From: Nitrospira sp.
GTDB taxonomy: Bacteria; Nitrospirota; Nitrospiria; Nitrospirales; Nitrospiraceae
DNA length: 64,000 bases
Reading direction: 5' to 3'
NCBI GenBank assembly: GCA_005116885.1
Contig: SWDP01000011.1
Location: 12,391-76,390 of the forward strand
The translations under genes were made by a program, and so were the position numbers. Under the pieces are notes generated by a model. The model did not search any database and was not told where the DNA came from. It was given only the letters and a program-made list of their open reading frames with translations. Within the stretch, counting starts at the first letter, position 1; the number at the start of each line of letters is the position of its first letter. Positions 31,919 to 41,632 of the stretch are shown piece after piece.

Positions 31919-34156
31919 ATGAATGACCATCCTGAGTCCAGAGATCCCAGGCCCTATTCTTGGCTGCCGATCCTTCTCGGTGTGCTGACGATCGCCACGC
32001 TGAGCATCGGCACAATCGCATTCCGCTACATCGAAACACGCATGGTTGCGACAGCAGGCGAAACCCTGGCCCAGACAGCCGCCGAAGTTTCGGACAAACT
32101 AGACCGATTTCTCTTTGAACGGCATGGCGATGTGTTGATGATGGCGAGGACATTCAGCGTGCAGTCATACAATCAGGAATTTCAGTCGGCCTATGTCGCG
32201 GGGCTGAGGACCGCGTATCCGGATTACTTGTGGATCGGCGCCACTGACGAACGAGGAAAGATTGTCGTAGCAACCGACCCGTCCACGGTAGGGCGTGATT
32301 ACAGCGCCGAACCCTGGTTTCAGGCCGTGCGTGACGGGCAAGGGGTCCATATGGGGGACGTGGAGCCATTCGCTGTGATGGGCGGTCCTGACGCCATAGC
32401 CGTGACAGCTCCCATCGCCGGACCGCGCGGAGAATTTTTGGGGGTCGTGACAACACGAGTGGAAATTCCTGGCCTTGAAGACGTCATGACGAGAACCCTA
32501 CTGGCATTCCGGCAGCGAGAGGGAATTTGGGGAGGGCTGGAGTATCAGTTCCTGTCCGAGAAAGGAGTGGCCTTCATCGATTCGGATCTTGAGCATAAGG
32601 GCCATGTCAATCTCAAACAACTCGGACTCCCGTCGGCGCTGTTACGAGAAGGCGCCTTGTCCGGTTACATTGAAGAGGAACACGAACATCGCCATGTTCC
32701 TGTTGTGACCGGGTATGCCAGGACTCAAGGCTTAGGTGATTATAAGGGTTTACATTGGACGGTGCTGATGCGTATGGATCGGCGCGATGTTCTGACGCCG
32801 ATTCGGGAAGTTCTCTGGAATCTTGGCTTGGCAGGGAGTGTCGTGGTGGTTCCGACGTTTGCGCTCCTGGTATGGACCGTCACACGTGTGAGAAGGGAAT
32901 ATCGGCGCGCGCAACAGGAGCGCGGGCTCGCCAGGGACGCTGAAGCGTCGCTGCGAAAGAGCGAGGCGCATACGCGGAGTATCGTCGATCTGGCGCTCGA
33001 TGGCTTCATCGGGATGGATACAGCGGGAATGATCACCGACTGGAACTTCCAAGCCGAAGAGATATTCGGCTGGTCCCGGCAAGAGGCAGTTGGGCGGCTC
33101 CTTGCAGCCACCATCATTCCGGCACAACATCGGGACGCCCACGAACAGGGATTGCGTCGTTTTCTTGCAACCGGCGTAGGACCGATGCTGAACACCAGGA
33201 TTGAGATCACTGGTGTCCATCGTGACGGACACGAGATTCCGATTGAACTAGCGATTTCGCCGTCCTTGGGACAGGGAGGCATCTACACGTTCAGTGCCTT
33301 CGTGCGTGATATTTCGGCACGAAAGCAGACGGAGTGGCAGAGCCGCATGCATGAAGAGGAACTGCAACGACTCAACGAGGCCTTGGACAGGCGTGTGCAG
33401 GCCCGCACGCAAGAGTTGGCTGCCGTCAACGATTCATTGGTTGCAGAAGTGACTGAACGGATGCAGACCGCGGCGTCTCTTGAACAGAGCCGGCAGGCAC
33501 TGCAAAAGTTGGCGTTTCAGTTGTTACGCGTGCAGGAGGAAGAGCGGCGTCGTATCTCGCGCGATCTGCATGACGACATCAATCAACGGCTTGCGTTGCT
33601 TGCCATGGATATCGAAGCGGTAGGACGGAAGCTCGATTCACCCGCAGATCATGTGGGACGGGCTGTGAGAGAAATACAAGAGCGGGTGGTGGAGTTGTCC
33701 GATGTGGTGCGGCACCTGGCCTATCAGCTTCATCCATCTATTCTCGATGATCTCGGGCTTCCGATTGCATTGCAGCGGCTCGTGGAAGATTTCACCGCTC
33801 GAAGCCATATCCGGGGGAGTTTTGAGCATAAGAATATCCCCGCAGCGGTCCCTCAGGAGATCGCGACCTGTCTCTATCGCATTACCCAGGAAAGTCTCAA
33901 CAACGTGGTTCGCCATGCAGAGGCGTCTCAAGTCGATGTGGACCTGACCGGGGCTCAATCGGAGCTGGTGGTGACGATTACAGATAATGGAGTAGGATTT
34001 GACTCCGAACAACTCCGGAACGGATCGCATGGACTGGGGCTGCTCGGCATGAAAGAGCGAGTCGCTTTGGTTCACGGGAACTTACACGTCGTGTCTGCAG
34101 TGGGGAAGGGAACGAGGGTACAGGTGGTGGTGCTCGTTCCAGCGGAGGTCGCATGA
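31919..34156 (+). CDS. Membrane sensor histidine kinase (extracytoplasmic sensor, PAS, HisKA_3/HATPase)
   Basis: N-terminal TM and second TM; PAS SIVDLALDGFIGMDTAGMITDWNFQAEEIFGWS; EEERRRISRDLHDDINQRLALLAMDIE; HATPase TDNGVGFD...GLGLLGMKERV. Confidence 0.88.
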   Translation: MNDHPESRDPRPYSWLPILLGVLTIATLSIGTIAFRYIETRMVATAGETLAQTAAEVSDKLDRFLFERHGDVLMMARTFSVQSYNQEFQSAYVAGLRTAYPDYLWIGATDERGKIVVATDPSTVGRDYSAEPWFQAVRDGQGVHMGDVEPFAVMGGPDAIAVTAPIAGPRGEFLGVVTTRVEIPGLEDVMTRTLLAFRQREGIWGGLEYQFLSEKGVAFIDSDLEHKGHVNLKQLGLPSALLREGALSGYIEEEHEHRHVPVVTGYARTQGLGDYKGLHWTVLMRMDRRDVLTPIREVLWNLGLAGSVVVVPTFALLVWTVTRVRREYRRAQQERGLARDAEASLRKSEAHTRSIVDLALDGFIGMDTAGMITDWNFQAEEIFGWSRQEAVGRLLAATIIPAQHRDAHEQGLRRFLATGVGPMLNTRIEITGVHRDGHEIPIELAISPSLGQGGIYTFSAFVRDISARKQTEWQSRMHEEELQRLNEALDRRVQARTQELAAVNDSLVAEVTERMQTAASLEQSRQALQKLAFQLLRVQEEERRRISRDLHDDINQRLALLAMDIEAVGRKLDSPADHVGRAVREIQERVVELSDVVRHLAYQLHPSILDDLGLPIALQRLVEDFTARSHIRGSFEHKNIPAAVPQEIATCLYRITQESLNNVVRHAEASQVDVDLTGAQSELVVTITDNGVGFDSEQLRNGSHGLGLLGMKERVALVHGNLHVVSAVGKGTRVQVVVLVPAEVA

Positions 34157-34797
34157 GTAAGCCTCGGGTCCTGTTGGGTGACGACCATACCCTGGTGTTG
34201 GAAGGATTTCGGAAACTGTTGGAGGATCGGTGCGAGATCGTCGGGGTGGCGGAGGATGGCCGTACACTGCTTCGAAAGGCCTACGAGTTGAAGCCTGACA
34301 TTATCACGCTCGATATCTCGATGCCGGAACTCAACGGGGTCGATGCGGCCAGGAAGTTAAAGAAGATTCTGCCTGACACCAGGCTGATCTTTGTGACGAT
34401 GCACGCGGATCAGGCCTATGTGAATGAAGCCTTCAAGGCCGGCGCTTCCGGCTATCTACTCAAACGATCCGCCGGGACAGAATTGCTTCAAGCCGTTCAA
34501 TCGGTCATGGATGGACAATGTTATGTCACTCCCTTGGTCGCAAAAGGTCTGGTGGAGTCGGCCATCACAAGAAAGATGCCTGCGGTTCTGAGTGACAAAC
34601 CCTTAACTGGGCGCCAACGCGAAGTGTTGCAACTCGTGGCCGAGGGAAAGACGGTGAAGGAGATTGCGTCGGCTCTCACGCTCTCGCCGAAGACGGTCGA
34701 ATTTCATAAATCGCAGATTATGACGCTCCTCGATCTTCACACGACGGCGGAGCTTACAAAATACGCCCTCGTCCACGGCCTCCTCACATCAGACTAG
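34153..34797 (+). CDS. NarL/LuxR-family response regulator
   Basis: Receiver domain LLGDDHTLVLEGF...DIITLDISMPELNGVDAARKLK; HTH LTGRQREVLQLVAEGKTVKEIASALTLSPKTVEFHKSQIMTLL. Confidence 0.92.
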   Translation: MSKPRVLLGDDHTLVLEGFRKLLEDRCEIVGVAEDGRTLLRKAYELKPDIITLDISMPELNGVDAARKLKKILPDTRLIFVTMHADQAYVNEAFKAGASGYLLKRSAGTELLQAVQSVMDGQCYVTPLVAKGLVESAITRKMPAVLSDKPLTGRQREVLQLVAEGKTVKEIASALTLSPKTVEFHKSQIMTLLDLHTTAELTKYALVHGLLTSD

Positions 34798-35028
34798 TTT
34801 TGTGCCTCTCGCCTGAACATCCGCACCCGTAGTAGAAAGGGCCATAAAATAGGGGCTGGCTTCCCTAGGGATATTGTTTCATGTTCCTAGGGAGATGCCT
34901 AGTGTGTTTGTTCTGCTTCTCGGCGTATAGATACCGGCCATGGATCTGGTGATGGTTCGGTCCCTCTGCTCTCAATCAATCAAGGTGTGGGACGGTGCGC
35001 GATACATGGGTGGCAAAGGGCTGGGTGT

Positions 35029-35062
35029 GCGCACAATGGCGTGCGTCGCGACGATGTCGTCG
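35029..35062 (+). promoter_or_regulatory. Hairpin pair upstream of porin 1, homologous to 53866-53899
   Basis: GCGCAC-AATGGC-GTGCGt and CGAC-GATGTC-GTCG. Confidence 0.6.
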
Positions 35063-35125
35063 AGATGAGGAAGCCCAAGATGCGTGAGTACTAGAATCTC
35101 AACAGGGCATGGGAGGCTGTGACTT

Positions 35126-36394
35126 ATGAAGATAGATCTAAAGAGACAGTGGAAAATGTGTGTGGTGACCGGGGTCGCCATGGCACTGGTGGCTGGGATG
35201 GCATCCACGGTCCCGAGCGCCTACGCCGGTGGCACGATCAAGGTTGACGACGACAAGTATATTTCCGTCGGAATGGGCATCCGTCAAAGTTTCAATATGG
35301 TAGAAGATGGGTCGGCGAGCGGGTCACAGTGGAGCAACAGCTTCGCGATCGACAACGCTCGTATCTATATCAACGGAGGGATTCATAAGTACGTCAAGTT
35401 TGCGTTCAACACCGAATGTTTTAGCTGTAATAATACTGTCGCCGCCGCAACAGGTGGTTCAGGTACGGTAGGCTTACTTGATGCGATCGGGCAGTTCGAG
35501 TTTACTGAGACAGTGAATTTCTGGATCGGGCGCACCCTGGTGCCGACAGAGCGTGGCGAACTGAACGGCCCCTTCTATCACGCGGTCTTCGACGGCTTTA
35601 GGACTCCATTTAATCCAGCCGATTTGAGCGCGGGATTCGGCGCAGGTGGGGCTGGTAAATATGGCCGTGACAATGGCGCGGTCTTCTTCGGGAAAGTCCA
35701 TCCAGGGGGGACTCATCTGCAATACGTCGCGTCGGTGTTCCAGGGGCTGCGGTCAAGTGCGACGGCAGGACCAAATCAAAGAGACAGTCTGAAGTACGCC
35801 GGGCGTCTCACGTGGAACTTGCTGAACGACGAGTCGAATCCCGGGTACTACACCAGCGGGACCTACTACGGGACAGCCGGGGATATTCTCGCGCTCGCGG
35901 TCGGGGGAGAATATCAGAACGCCGGCGCTGGTTCACTTGCAAATAAAAGCGCTTTTGGGAGTTTTGTCGGCGATGTTCTGTTTGAGAAAGTGCTCGATAA
36001 CAACAATGGCAAGACCAATGGCGTGTTCACGGCCAACGCTGAATACAAACGGTACTGGGCACAGGACCTAGCTGCCGCTGGGAATGCAGATTGTTTCTGC
36101 GTGTTTAGCGGAACGTCAGTCACCGCGTACGCCTTGTATCTGTTTCCACAGGAGGTAGGGATCGGGAGATTCCAGCCCTATGGGAGATATACCTTCGTGA
36201 ACAGTGTGCACACCAGCGCACTCGATGAATTTGAGTTTGGCACGAACTACGTCATTAGCGGTCACAATGCACGCATCTCGGCATTCTGGCGGACGGGCAA
36301 TCTGGCCCCCACGGGTGGGCCTGCGACGCTCGGCGCCAATCTGGGAGGTCGGCATCAAGATTCTGTCCATCTGGCCTTACAGTTGCAGTATTAA
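35126..36394 (+). CDS. Outer-membrane beta-barrel porin (porin 1) upstream of urt genes
   Basis: Signal peptide ...VAGMASTVPSAYAGG; alternating beta-barrel pattern; C-terminal aromatic (LALQLQY). Confidence 0.75.
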   Translation: MKIDLKRQWKMCVVTGVAMALVAGMASTVPSAYAGGTIKVDDDKYISVGMGIRQSFNMVEDGSASGSQWSNSFAIDNARIYINGGIHKYVKFAFNTECFSCNNTVAAATGGSGTVGLLDAIGQFEFTETVNFWIGRTLVPTERGELNGPFYHAVFDGFRTPFNPADLSAGFGAGGAGKYGRDNGAVFFGKVHPGGTHLQYVASVFQGLRSSATAGPNQRDSLKYAGRLTWNLLNDESNPGYYTSGTYYGTAGDILALAVGGEYQNAGAGSLANKSAFGSFVGDVLFEKVLDNNNGKTNGVFTANAEYKRYWAQDLAAAGNADCFCVFSGTSVTAYALYLFPQEVGIGRFQPYGRYTFVNSVHTSALDEFEFGTNYVISGHNARISAFWRTGNLAPTGGPATLGANLGGRHQDSVHLALQLQY

Positions 36395-36551
36395 AGGCAG
36401 TGGGTGGTTGTGATACGTCGCGGGAGCGGAGCCATCTGATGATGATGGGGAGAGGCTGCGGTGGCACAAGGTGGTTCAGAAAAATGCTCGTGCGACGTAT
36501 CCTTCTGCCGATCTGACCTAACATCTATGTGTGAGTGAAAGGAGACAGACT

Positions 36552-37919
36552 ATGGCAACGGATGAACCTAATGAGGCAAGCCCGGTTGAACCGGGCGGTA
36601 CTGCAGAGAGCGAGGCTGGCCCTTCGCGGCGTGAGCTTCTGGTTAAGGGAGGCAAGGTCGTAGCCGGCATTGGGGTTGCCGCCCTGCTCGGCAACTTGGG
36701 CAACTGGGCCTTGTCCTATGCGGCGGACAAGGAACCGATCAAGATCGGTATCCTGCATTCGCTCAGCGGCACGATGGCGATCAGCGAAGTGTCGTTGCGG
36801 GACACCGTGATGATGGCCGTCGAAGAAATCAACGCGAAGGGTGGGGTGATGGGCCGGATGATCAAGCCGGTCATCGTCGATCCGGCCTCGAACTGGGATC
36901 TCTTTGCCGAAAAGGCCAAGCAACTGTTGTTCCAGGATAAGGTCTCGGTCACCTTCGGCTGTTGGACCTCGGTCAGCCGCAAATCGGTGTTGCCAGTCTT
37001 TGAGAAGAACAACGGTCTGCTGTTCTATCCCGTGCAGTACGAGGGAGAAGAATGTTCGCGCAATGTCTTCTACACCGGCGCCGCCCCGAATCAGCAAGCC
37101 GTGCCGGCGGTGGATTATCTGATGAGCAAAGAAGGCGGCGGATTCACGAAGTTCTATCTGCTCGGCACCGATTACGTGTATCCCCGCACCACCAATAAAA
37201 TCCTGCGGGCGATGCTGTTGGCGAAGAAAGTCCCGGCAGACAAGATCATGGAAGAATACACGCCGTTCCACCATCAGGACTACCAAACCATCGTCGGCAA
37301 ACTGAAGAAATTTGCCGCCGGCGGTGGAGCTGCCGTGATCAGCACGATCAACGGCGACAGCAATGTGCCGTTCTACAAGGAGTTTGCGAACCAAGGCTTG
37401 CGGGCCGAAGATGCTCCGATCATGGCCTTCAGCGTGGCGGAAGACGAGCTGCGCGGGATGGACACGTCCGCGCTGGTCGGGCACCTGGCGGCGTGGAATT
37501 ATTATCAAAGCGTCGATACGCCGCAGAACAAGCAGTTCGTGGCGAATTTCAAGGCCTACTGCAAGAAGAACAACCTGCCGGACGGCGACAAGCGGGTCAC
37601 AGACGATCCGATCGAAGCCGCCTATTTCGGCGTGTATATCTGGAAGCAAGCCGTCGAGAAGGCCGGAGGAACTGAGGTCGACAAGGTCAGAAAAGCGGTC
37701 TATGGCAGCAAGTTCATGGCGCCGGGCGGCGAGATTATGATGGATGCCGCCAATCACCACACCTACAGACCGGTGCTTATCGGTGAGATCCTGGCGGACG
37801 GGCAGTTCAAGGTGGTCTCCCGTTCACCGGGGCTAGTGAAACCGGAACCCTGGAGTGAATTTACAAATCCGGACAAGGGCTGCGACTGGGTCGGGCATCA
37901 AGGCACCTATCAAAAATAG
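36552..37919 (+). CDS. urtA: Urea ABC transporter substrate-binding protein
   Basis: IKIGILHSLSGTMAISEVSLRDTVMMAVEEINAKGGV, TFGCWTSVSRKSVLPVFEKNNGLLFYPVQYEGEE. Confidence 0.95.
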   Translation: MATDEPNEASPVEPGGTAESEAGPSRRELLVKGGKVVAGIGVAALLGNLGNWALSYAADKEPIKIGILHSLSGTMAISEVSLRDTVMMAVEEINAKGGVMGRMIKPVIVDPASNWDLFAEKAKQLLFQDKVSVTFGCWTSVSRKSVLPVFEKNNGLLFYPVQYEGEECSRNVFYTGAAPNQQAVPAVDYLMSKEGGGFTKFYLLGTDYVYPRTTNKILRAMLLAKKVPADKIMEEYTPFHHQDYQTIVGKLKKFAAGGGAAVISTINGDSNVPFYKEFANQGLRAEDAPIMAFSVAEDELRGMDTSALVGHLAAWNYYQSVDTPQNKQFVANFKAYCKKNNLPDGDKRVTDDPIEAAYFGVYIWKQAVEKAGGTEVDKVRKAVYGSKFMAPGGEIMMDAANHHTYRPVLIGEILADGQFKVVSRSPGLVKPEPWSEFTNPDKGCDWVGHQGTYQK

Positions 37920-37923
37920 TCCG

Positions 37924-37964
37924 TCACGTGAGAGGGAGCGACTGATGCGCCCCCTCTCACGTGA
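37924..37964. repeat. urtA-urtB intergenic inverted repeat
   Basis: TCACGTGAGAGGG ... CCCTCTCACGTGA, 13-bp perfect arms plus inner GCG/CGC. Confidence 0.85.
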
Positions 37965-38036
37965 GTGAGAAATGCGGGTGACGGGACGAGAGGTCTACGT
38001 TATTCGTGTGTCTTGTTGAGGGGGTACTTCACCATT

Positions 38037-39590
38037 ATGATGATTTCTCTGAGGCATACTGTTGCCACGTTAGGTATCGTGGGACTGTTCCTGTTGTTCG
38101 GACCAAGCCGGGCGATCGCGGCGGATGGCCCTGTTACCGCTCCTTCGACTTCTTCTATAGAGCAAGCCCTCACCCAATTGACCAGCGAAGACGAATCCAT
38201 TCGCGACGCAGCCATTCGCGTGTTGATTTCACAGGGCGATGCCGGCCTGGTTCCTCGACTGGAGGGGATACGCGCCAGTGCAAGCCGGAGCATCCGGCAG
38301 GCCATCAAGCCGCTCATGGATCTCCTCAAGAATCGAGCGAAACTCGCCAGCCCGGATAGCGATGCCCGTCGGTCGGCGGCGACAGATCTCGGCTCATCCG
38401 GTAATCCTTCGGCGATTCCGTGGCTGGATGCCGCCAAGGTGAATGAGTCGAACAAGTGGGTGCGCTATACGATGGAAGAGTCTTCAGCGCTGATCAAACT
38501 CGCATCGGACGATCCATCGACCAAACTCGCGGCGGCCGAGAAGCTCGGTGAACTTCGCAGTGGAAATGCGGTGCCGGCCCTGAAAGCGCTGGTCGAGGCC
38601 GGCGCCGTCGCTGAGGCGACTGAACAGCAGAAGGTACTGGCGAAAGTTGCCGAGGCCGCGATTGACCGGATTGAAACATGGGGCGATTGGGCGAATGCGA
38701 TTGAAACGATCTTCCGCGGAATCAGTCTCAGTTCAATCCTTTTGATTATGTCGTTGGGCCTGGCAATTGTGTTCGGTTTGATGGGCGTCATCAATATGGC
38801 TCATGGCGAGTTGATGATGGTCGGCGCCTACGCCACATTTGTCACGCAGCAATGTTTCACGGCCTGGTTTCCGCCAGATGTGTTCGACTGGTATTTTCCC
38901 GTGGCATTGCCGGTCGCGTTCCTTGCGGCCGCCGGCTCAGGATTCCTGCTGGAGGCGACGGTCATCCGGTTTCTCTATGGGCGGCCACTCGAAACGATGT
39001 TGGCGACTTGGGGCGTGAGCTTGGTTCTCATGCAGGCGGCCCGGGTCTATTTCGGTGACCTCACCGCCGTGGTTGCGCCAGGGCCGCTCAGAGGCGGCGC
39101 GCAAGTGTTGGTGGGGGTCTACCTGCCGTATAACCGCATATTCATCATCGCGCTCTCGATCGTCTGCGTGCTGGGGATTTACTTCGCGCTCTTTAAATCG
39201 AATCTCGGATTGCGCGTGCGGGCGGTGACGCAAAATCGAAATATGAGCGCCTGTCTCGGCATTCCTACCAGAAAAGTCGACTCCTATACCTTTGCCTTCG
39301 GGTCGGGGTTGGCGGGCATCGCGGGCTGGGTCCTTACGATGGTCGGGAACGTCGATCCGGGCCTCGGTCAGAACTATATCGTGGATGCTTTCATGGTGGT
39401 GGTCACCGGAGGGGTTGGGAAACTGGCCGGTACGATCGTGGCCTCGTTGGGAATCGGCGGGTTGAACAAACTGATCGAGCCGGGGTTAGGCGCTGTGTAC
39501 GGCAAGGTTTTCATCCTCGTGATGGTGATTTTATTCTTGCAGTGGCGGCCGTCCGGACTGTTTGCGATGAAGGGGCGAGATGCCGATTGA
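38037..39590 (+). CDS. urtB: Urea ABC transporter permease UrtB
   Basis: N-terminal soluble repeat region; LAIVFGLMGVINMAHGELMMVGAYATFV; between urtA and urtC. Confidence 0.93.
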   Translation: MMISLRHTVATLGIVGLFLLFGPSRAIAADGPVTAPSTSSIEQALTQLTSEDESIRDAAIRVLISQGDAGLVPRLEGIRASASRSIRQAIKPLMDLLKNRAKLASPDSDARRSAATDLGSSGNPSAIPWLDAAKVNESNKWVRYTMEESSALIKLASDDPSTKLAAAEKLGELRSGNAVPALKALVEAGAVAEATEQQKVLAKVAEAAIDRIETWGDWANAIETIFRGISLSSILLIMSLGLAIVFGLMGVINMAHGELMMVGAYATFVTQQCFTAWFPPDVFDWYFPVALPVAFLAAAGSGFLLEATVIRFLYGRPLETMLATWGVSLVLMQAARVYFGDLTAVVAPGPLRGGAQVLVGVYLPYNRIFIIALSIVCVLGIYFALFKSNLGLRVRAVTQNRNMSACLGIPTRKVDSYTFAFGSGLAGIAGWVLTMVGNVDPGLGQNYIVDAFMVVVTGGVGKLAGTIVASLGIGGLNKLIEPGLGAVYGKVFILVMVILFLQWRPSGLFAMKGRDAD

Positions 39591-39604
39591 GAATAGGGAA
39601 TACG

Positions 39605-40762
39605 ATGAGTGACGGAACAACAGACACGAATCGCAGTGGAGGTTTAGGCTTCGCGGTCGTAGGCGCCATTTTGCTCGTGGTCATGCCGCTCTTGAACCTC
39701 TTGCCGCCGGAAGATTCCTGGTTTCACCTCTCCGATTTCAGTCTGAACCGGTTCGGGAAATTCCTCGCTTTTGCGATTCTGGCTCTCGGGCTCGATCTCA
39801 TCTGGGGCTACACCGGCATCTTGAGCTTGGGGCAAGGGGTATTTTTCGGATTAGGCGCCTATTGCATGGGCATGCACATGATGCTCACGATCGGAAAAGA
39901 GAGCGTCTATGGAAGCGATATGCCGGACTTCATGGTGTGGAACCAGGTGAAAGAGCTGCCGTTCTTCTGGAAGCCGTTCTATAGTTTTCCAGCTGCGGTC
40001 ATTGGAGCACTCCTAGTGCCGATGGCATTTGCGTTAGTGTTCGGATTTTTCGCTTTCCGAAGCCGCATCAAAGGCGTCTATTTTGCGATCATCACGCAGG
40101 CGCTGGCTCTCGCCGCCTGGCTGGTCTTCAACCGGAACGATACAAATCTCGGCGGCACGAACGGATTGACCGATTTTAAGCAGGTGCTTGGGTATCGGCT
40201 CTCCGAACCCGGTACGCAGCGGGCGTTGTATGTTATTACCGTGCTCTGTCTCGGCGCGACGTATCTCTTATGCCGGTGGATCATTCGTTCACGGGCCGGA
40301 CGGGTGCTGGTCGCCGTGCGGGACAGCGAGAAGCGCGTGGTCTTTTCCGGGTATACCCCGGCCAACTACAAGCTGTTCGTCTTTGTCGTATCTGCGGGCT
40401 TGGCTGGATTAGCAGGGTTGCTGTATGCCCCTCAGGTCGGCATCATCACACCGGCGCAGATCGGGGTTCTGCCGTCGCTTGAAATGGTCATTTGGGTGGC
40501 GGTGGGTGGCCGCGGTAGTCTGGCGGGGGCTGTATTGGGGGCTGTGAGCGTGAATTACGGCCGTAGCGTGCTCACGAATTATTTTCCTGAACTCTGGCCC
40601 TTCATCCTCGGCGGACTCTTCGTGCTGGTGGTGCTGTTGTTTCCAGATGGGATGGTCGGCATGATTCGAAAAGGGAAGAGCCTCCTGACACAACGGAAAG
40701 CCGCTGAGGAAAAACCGGCTGTGCCGGATCGGAAAGTGGCCGTATCGGAGGGGAAGCGCTAG
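39605..40762 (+). CDS. urtC: Urea ABC transporter permease UrtC
   Basis: LDLIWGYTGILSLGQGVFFGLGAYCMGMHMM; ELWPFILGGLFVLVVLLFPDGMVGM. Confidence 0.94.
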   Translation: MSDGTTDTNRSGGLGFAVVGAILLVVMPLLNLLPPEDSWFHLSDFSLNRFGKFLAFAILALGLDLIWGYTGILSLGQGVFFGLGAYCMGMHMMLTIGKESVYGSDMPDFMVWNQVKELPFFWKPFYSFPAAVIGALLVPMAFALVFGFFAFRSRIKGVYFAIITQALALAAWLVFNRNDTNLGGTNGLTDFKQVLGYRLSEPGTQRALYVITVLCLGATYLLCRWIIRSRAGRVLVAVRDSEKRVVFSGYTPANYKLFVFVVSAGLAGLAGLLYAPQVGIITPAQIGVLPSLEMVIWVAVGGRGSLAGAVLGAVSVNYGRSVLTNYFPELWPFILGGLFVLVVLLFPDGMVGMIRKGKSLLTQRKAAEEKPAVPDRKVAVSEGKR

Positions 40763-40763
40763 A

Positions 40764-41435
40764 ATGGCCGAGCCAAGTTCCTTTCAAAATTCCATCATCT
40801 ATCTCGATGGCGTGACCGTCGATTACGATGGCTTCAAGGCGTTGAACAACTTGACCTTCATGGTCGACTACCAAGACAAGGAACTGACCGGGAAACATGC
40901 GGATGAAATCGTGAAGCTCGGTATCGGGCGAAAGTTCCAAGCGCCGTCCATCTATGGAAATCTGACCGTCTGGGAAAACCTCGACTTGTCGTTGAAACGG
41001 AGCAGCAAAGGCGTCTTCCCGACGTTGTTCGGGAAGTCGACGGCGGAGGAACGGGCAAGGATCGAGAAAAATCTCGAAACGATCGGCCTGAAAGATTATG
41101 CGCATACCAGAGCCGGGTCGCTGTCGCACGGTCAGAAGCAGTGGCTCGAAATCGGCATGGTGATTTTGCAAGATCCTTCGTTGCTCCTCGTCGACGAGCC
41201 GGTCGCGGGGATGACGGACAAGGAAACGGAGCAGACGGGACAATTGCTCCAATCGTTGGCGGAGAAGCACGCGATCATCGTCATCGAGCACGACATGGAG
41301 TTTGTCCGGCAAATCGCCCGCATCGTGACGGTCTTGCACGAAGGCACCGTCATTTGTGAAGGCACCGTCGAGAAGGTGCAGGCAGACGATCGGGTCAGGG
41401 AAATATATCTGGGCCGTCAAAAAGTGGCTCACTAA
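40764..41435 (+). CDS. urtD: Urea ABC transporter ATP-binding protein UrtD, lacking the Walker A segment
   Basis: LDGVTVDYDGFKALNNLTFMVDYQ|DKELTGKHADEIVKLGIGRKFQAPSIYGNLTVWENL; signature LSHGQKQWLEIG and Walker B SLLLVDEPVAGM present, GPNGAGKTT absent. Confidence 0.88.
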   Translation: MAEPSSFQNSIIYLDGVTVDYDGFKALNNLTFMVDYQDKELTGKHADEIVKLGIGRKFQAPSIYGNLTVWENLDLSLKRSSKGVFPTLFGKSTAEERARIEKNLETIGLKDYAHTRAGSLSHGQKQWLEIGMVILQDPSLLLVDEPVAGMTDKETEQTGQLLQSLAEKHAIIVIEHDMEFVRQIARIVTVLHEGTVICEGTVEKVQADDRVREIYLGRQKVAH

Positions 41436-41560
41436 CAGGATGTTGAAACGTGCTCCCAACTTTGTTCTCGGCTCGACAAGATCCTCAACGTAGCCCAGAG
41501 GCTACGCCTCCGGTCTTCTCTCGCCTGCGGCCTTGCTGGAAGCCCATTTGAACATCCTGC
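41436..41560. repeat. ~125 bp palindromic intergenic repeat, copy 1
   Basis: CAGGATGTTGAAACG...CTCAACGTAGCCCAGAGGCTACGCCTCCGG...GCGGCCTTGCTGGA...AACATCCTGC. Confidence 0.9.
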
Positions 41561-41632
41561 AAGAGTGTTCTTTCGTTGGGCCACGCGGGCATATCATCAG
41601 ATCAACAGACGTCGAGGCTTTTTAGTTACACC

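Noticed and set aside
36400-36551. Sigma-54 promoter or ANTAR element upstream of urtA
   Set aside because: TGGCAC at ~36470 lacks a properly spaced TTGCW, and no tandem AAYGRY hexaloops were seen.
36525-37760. 411-aa minus-strand ORF opposite urtA
   Set aside because: Shadow ORF from GC-biased codons; urtA on the plus strand has strong family motifs.
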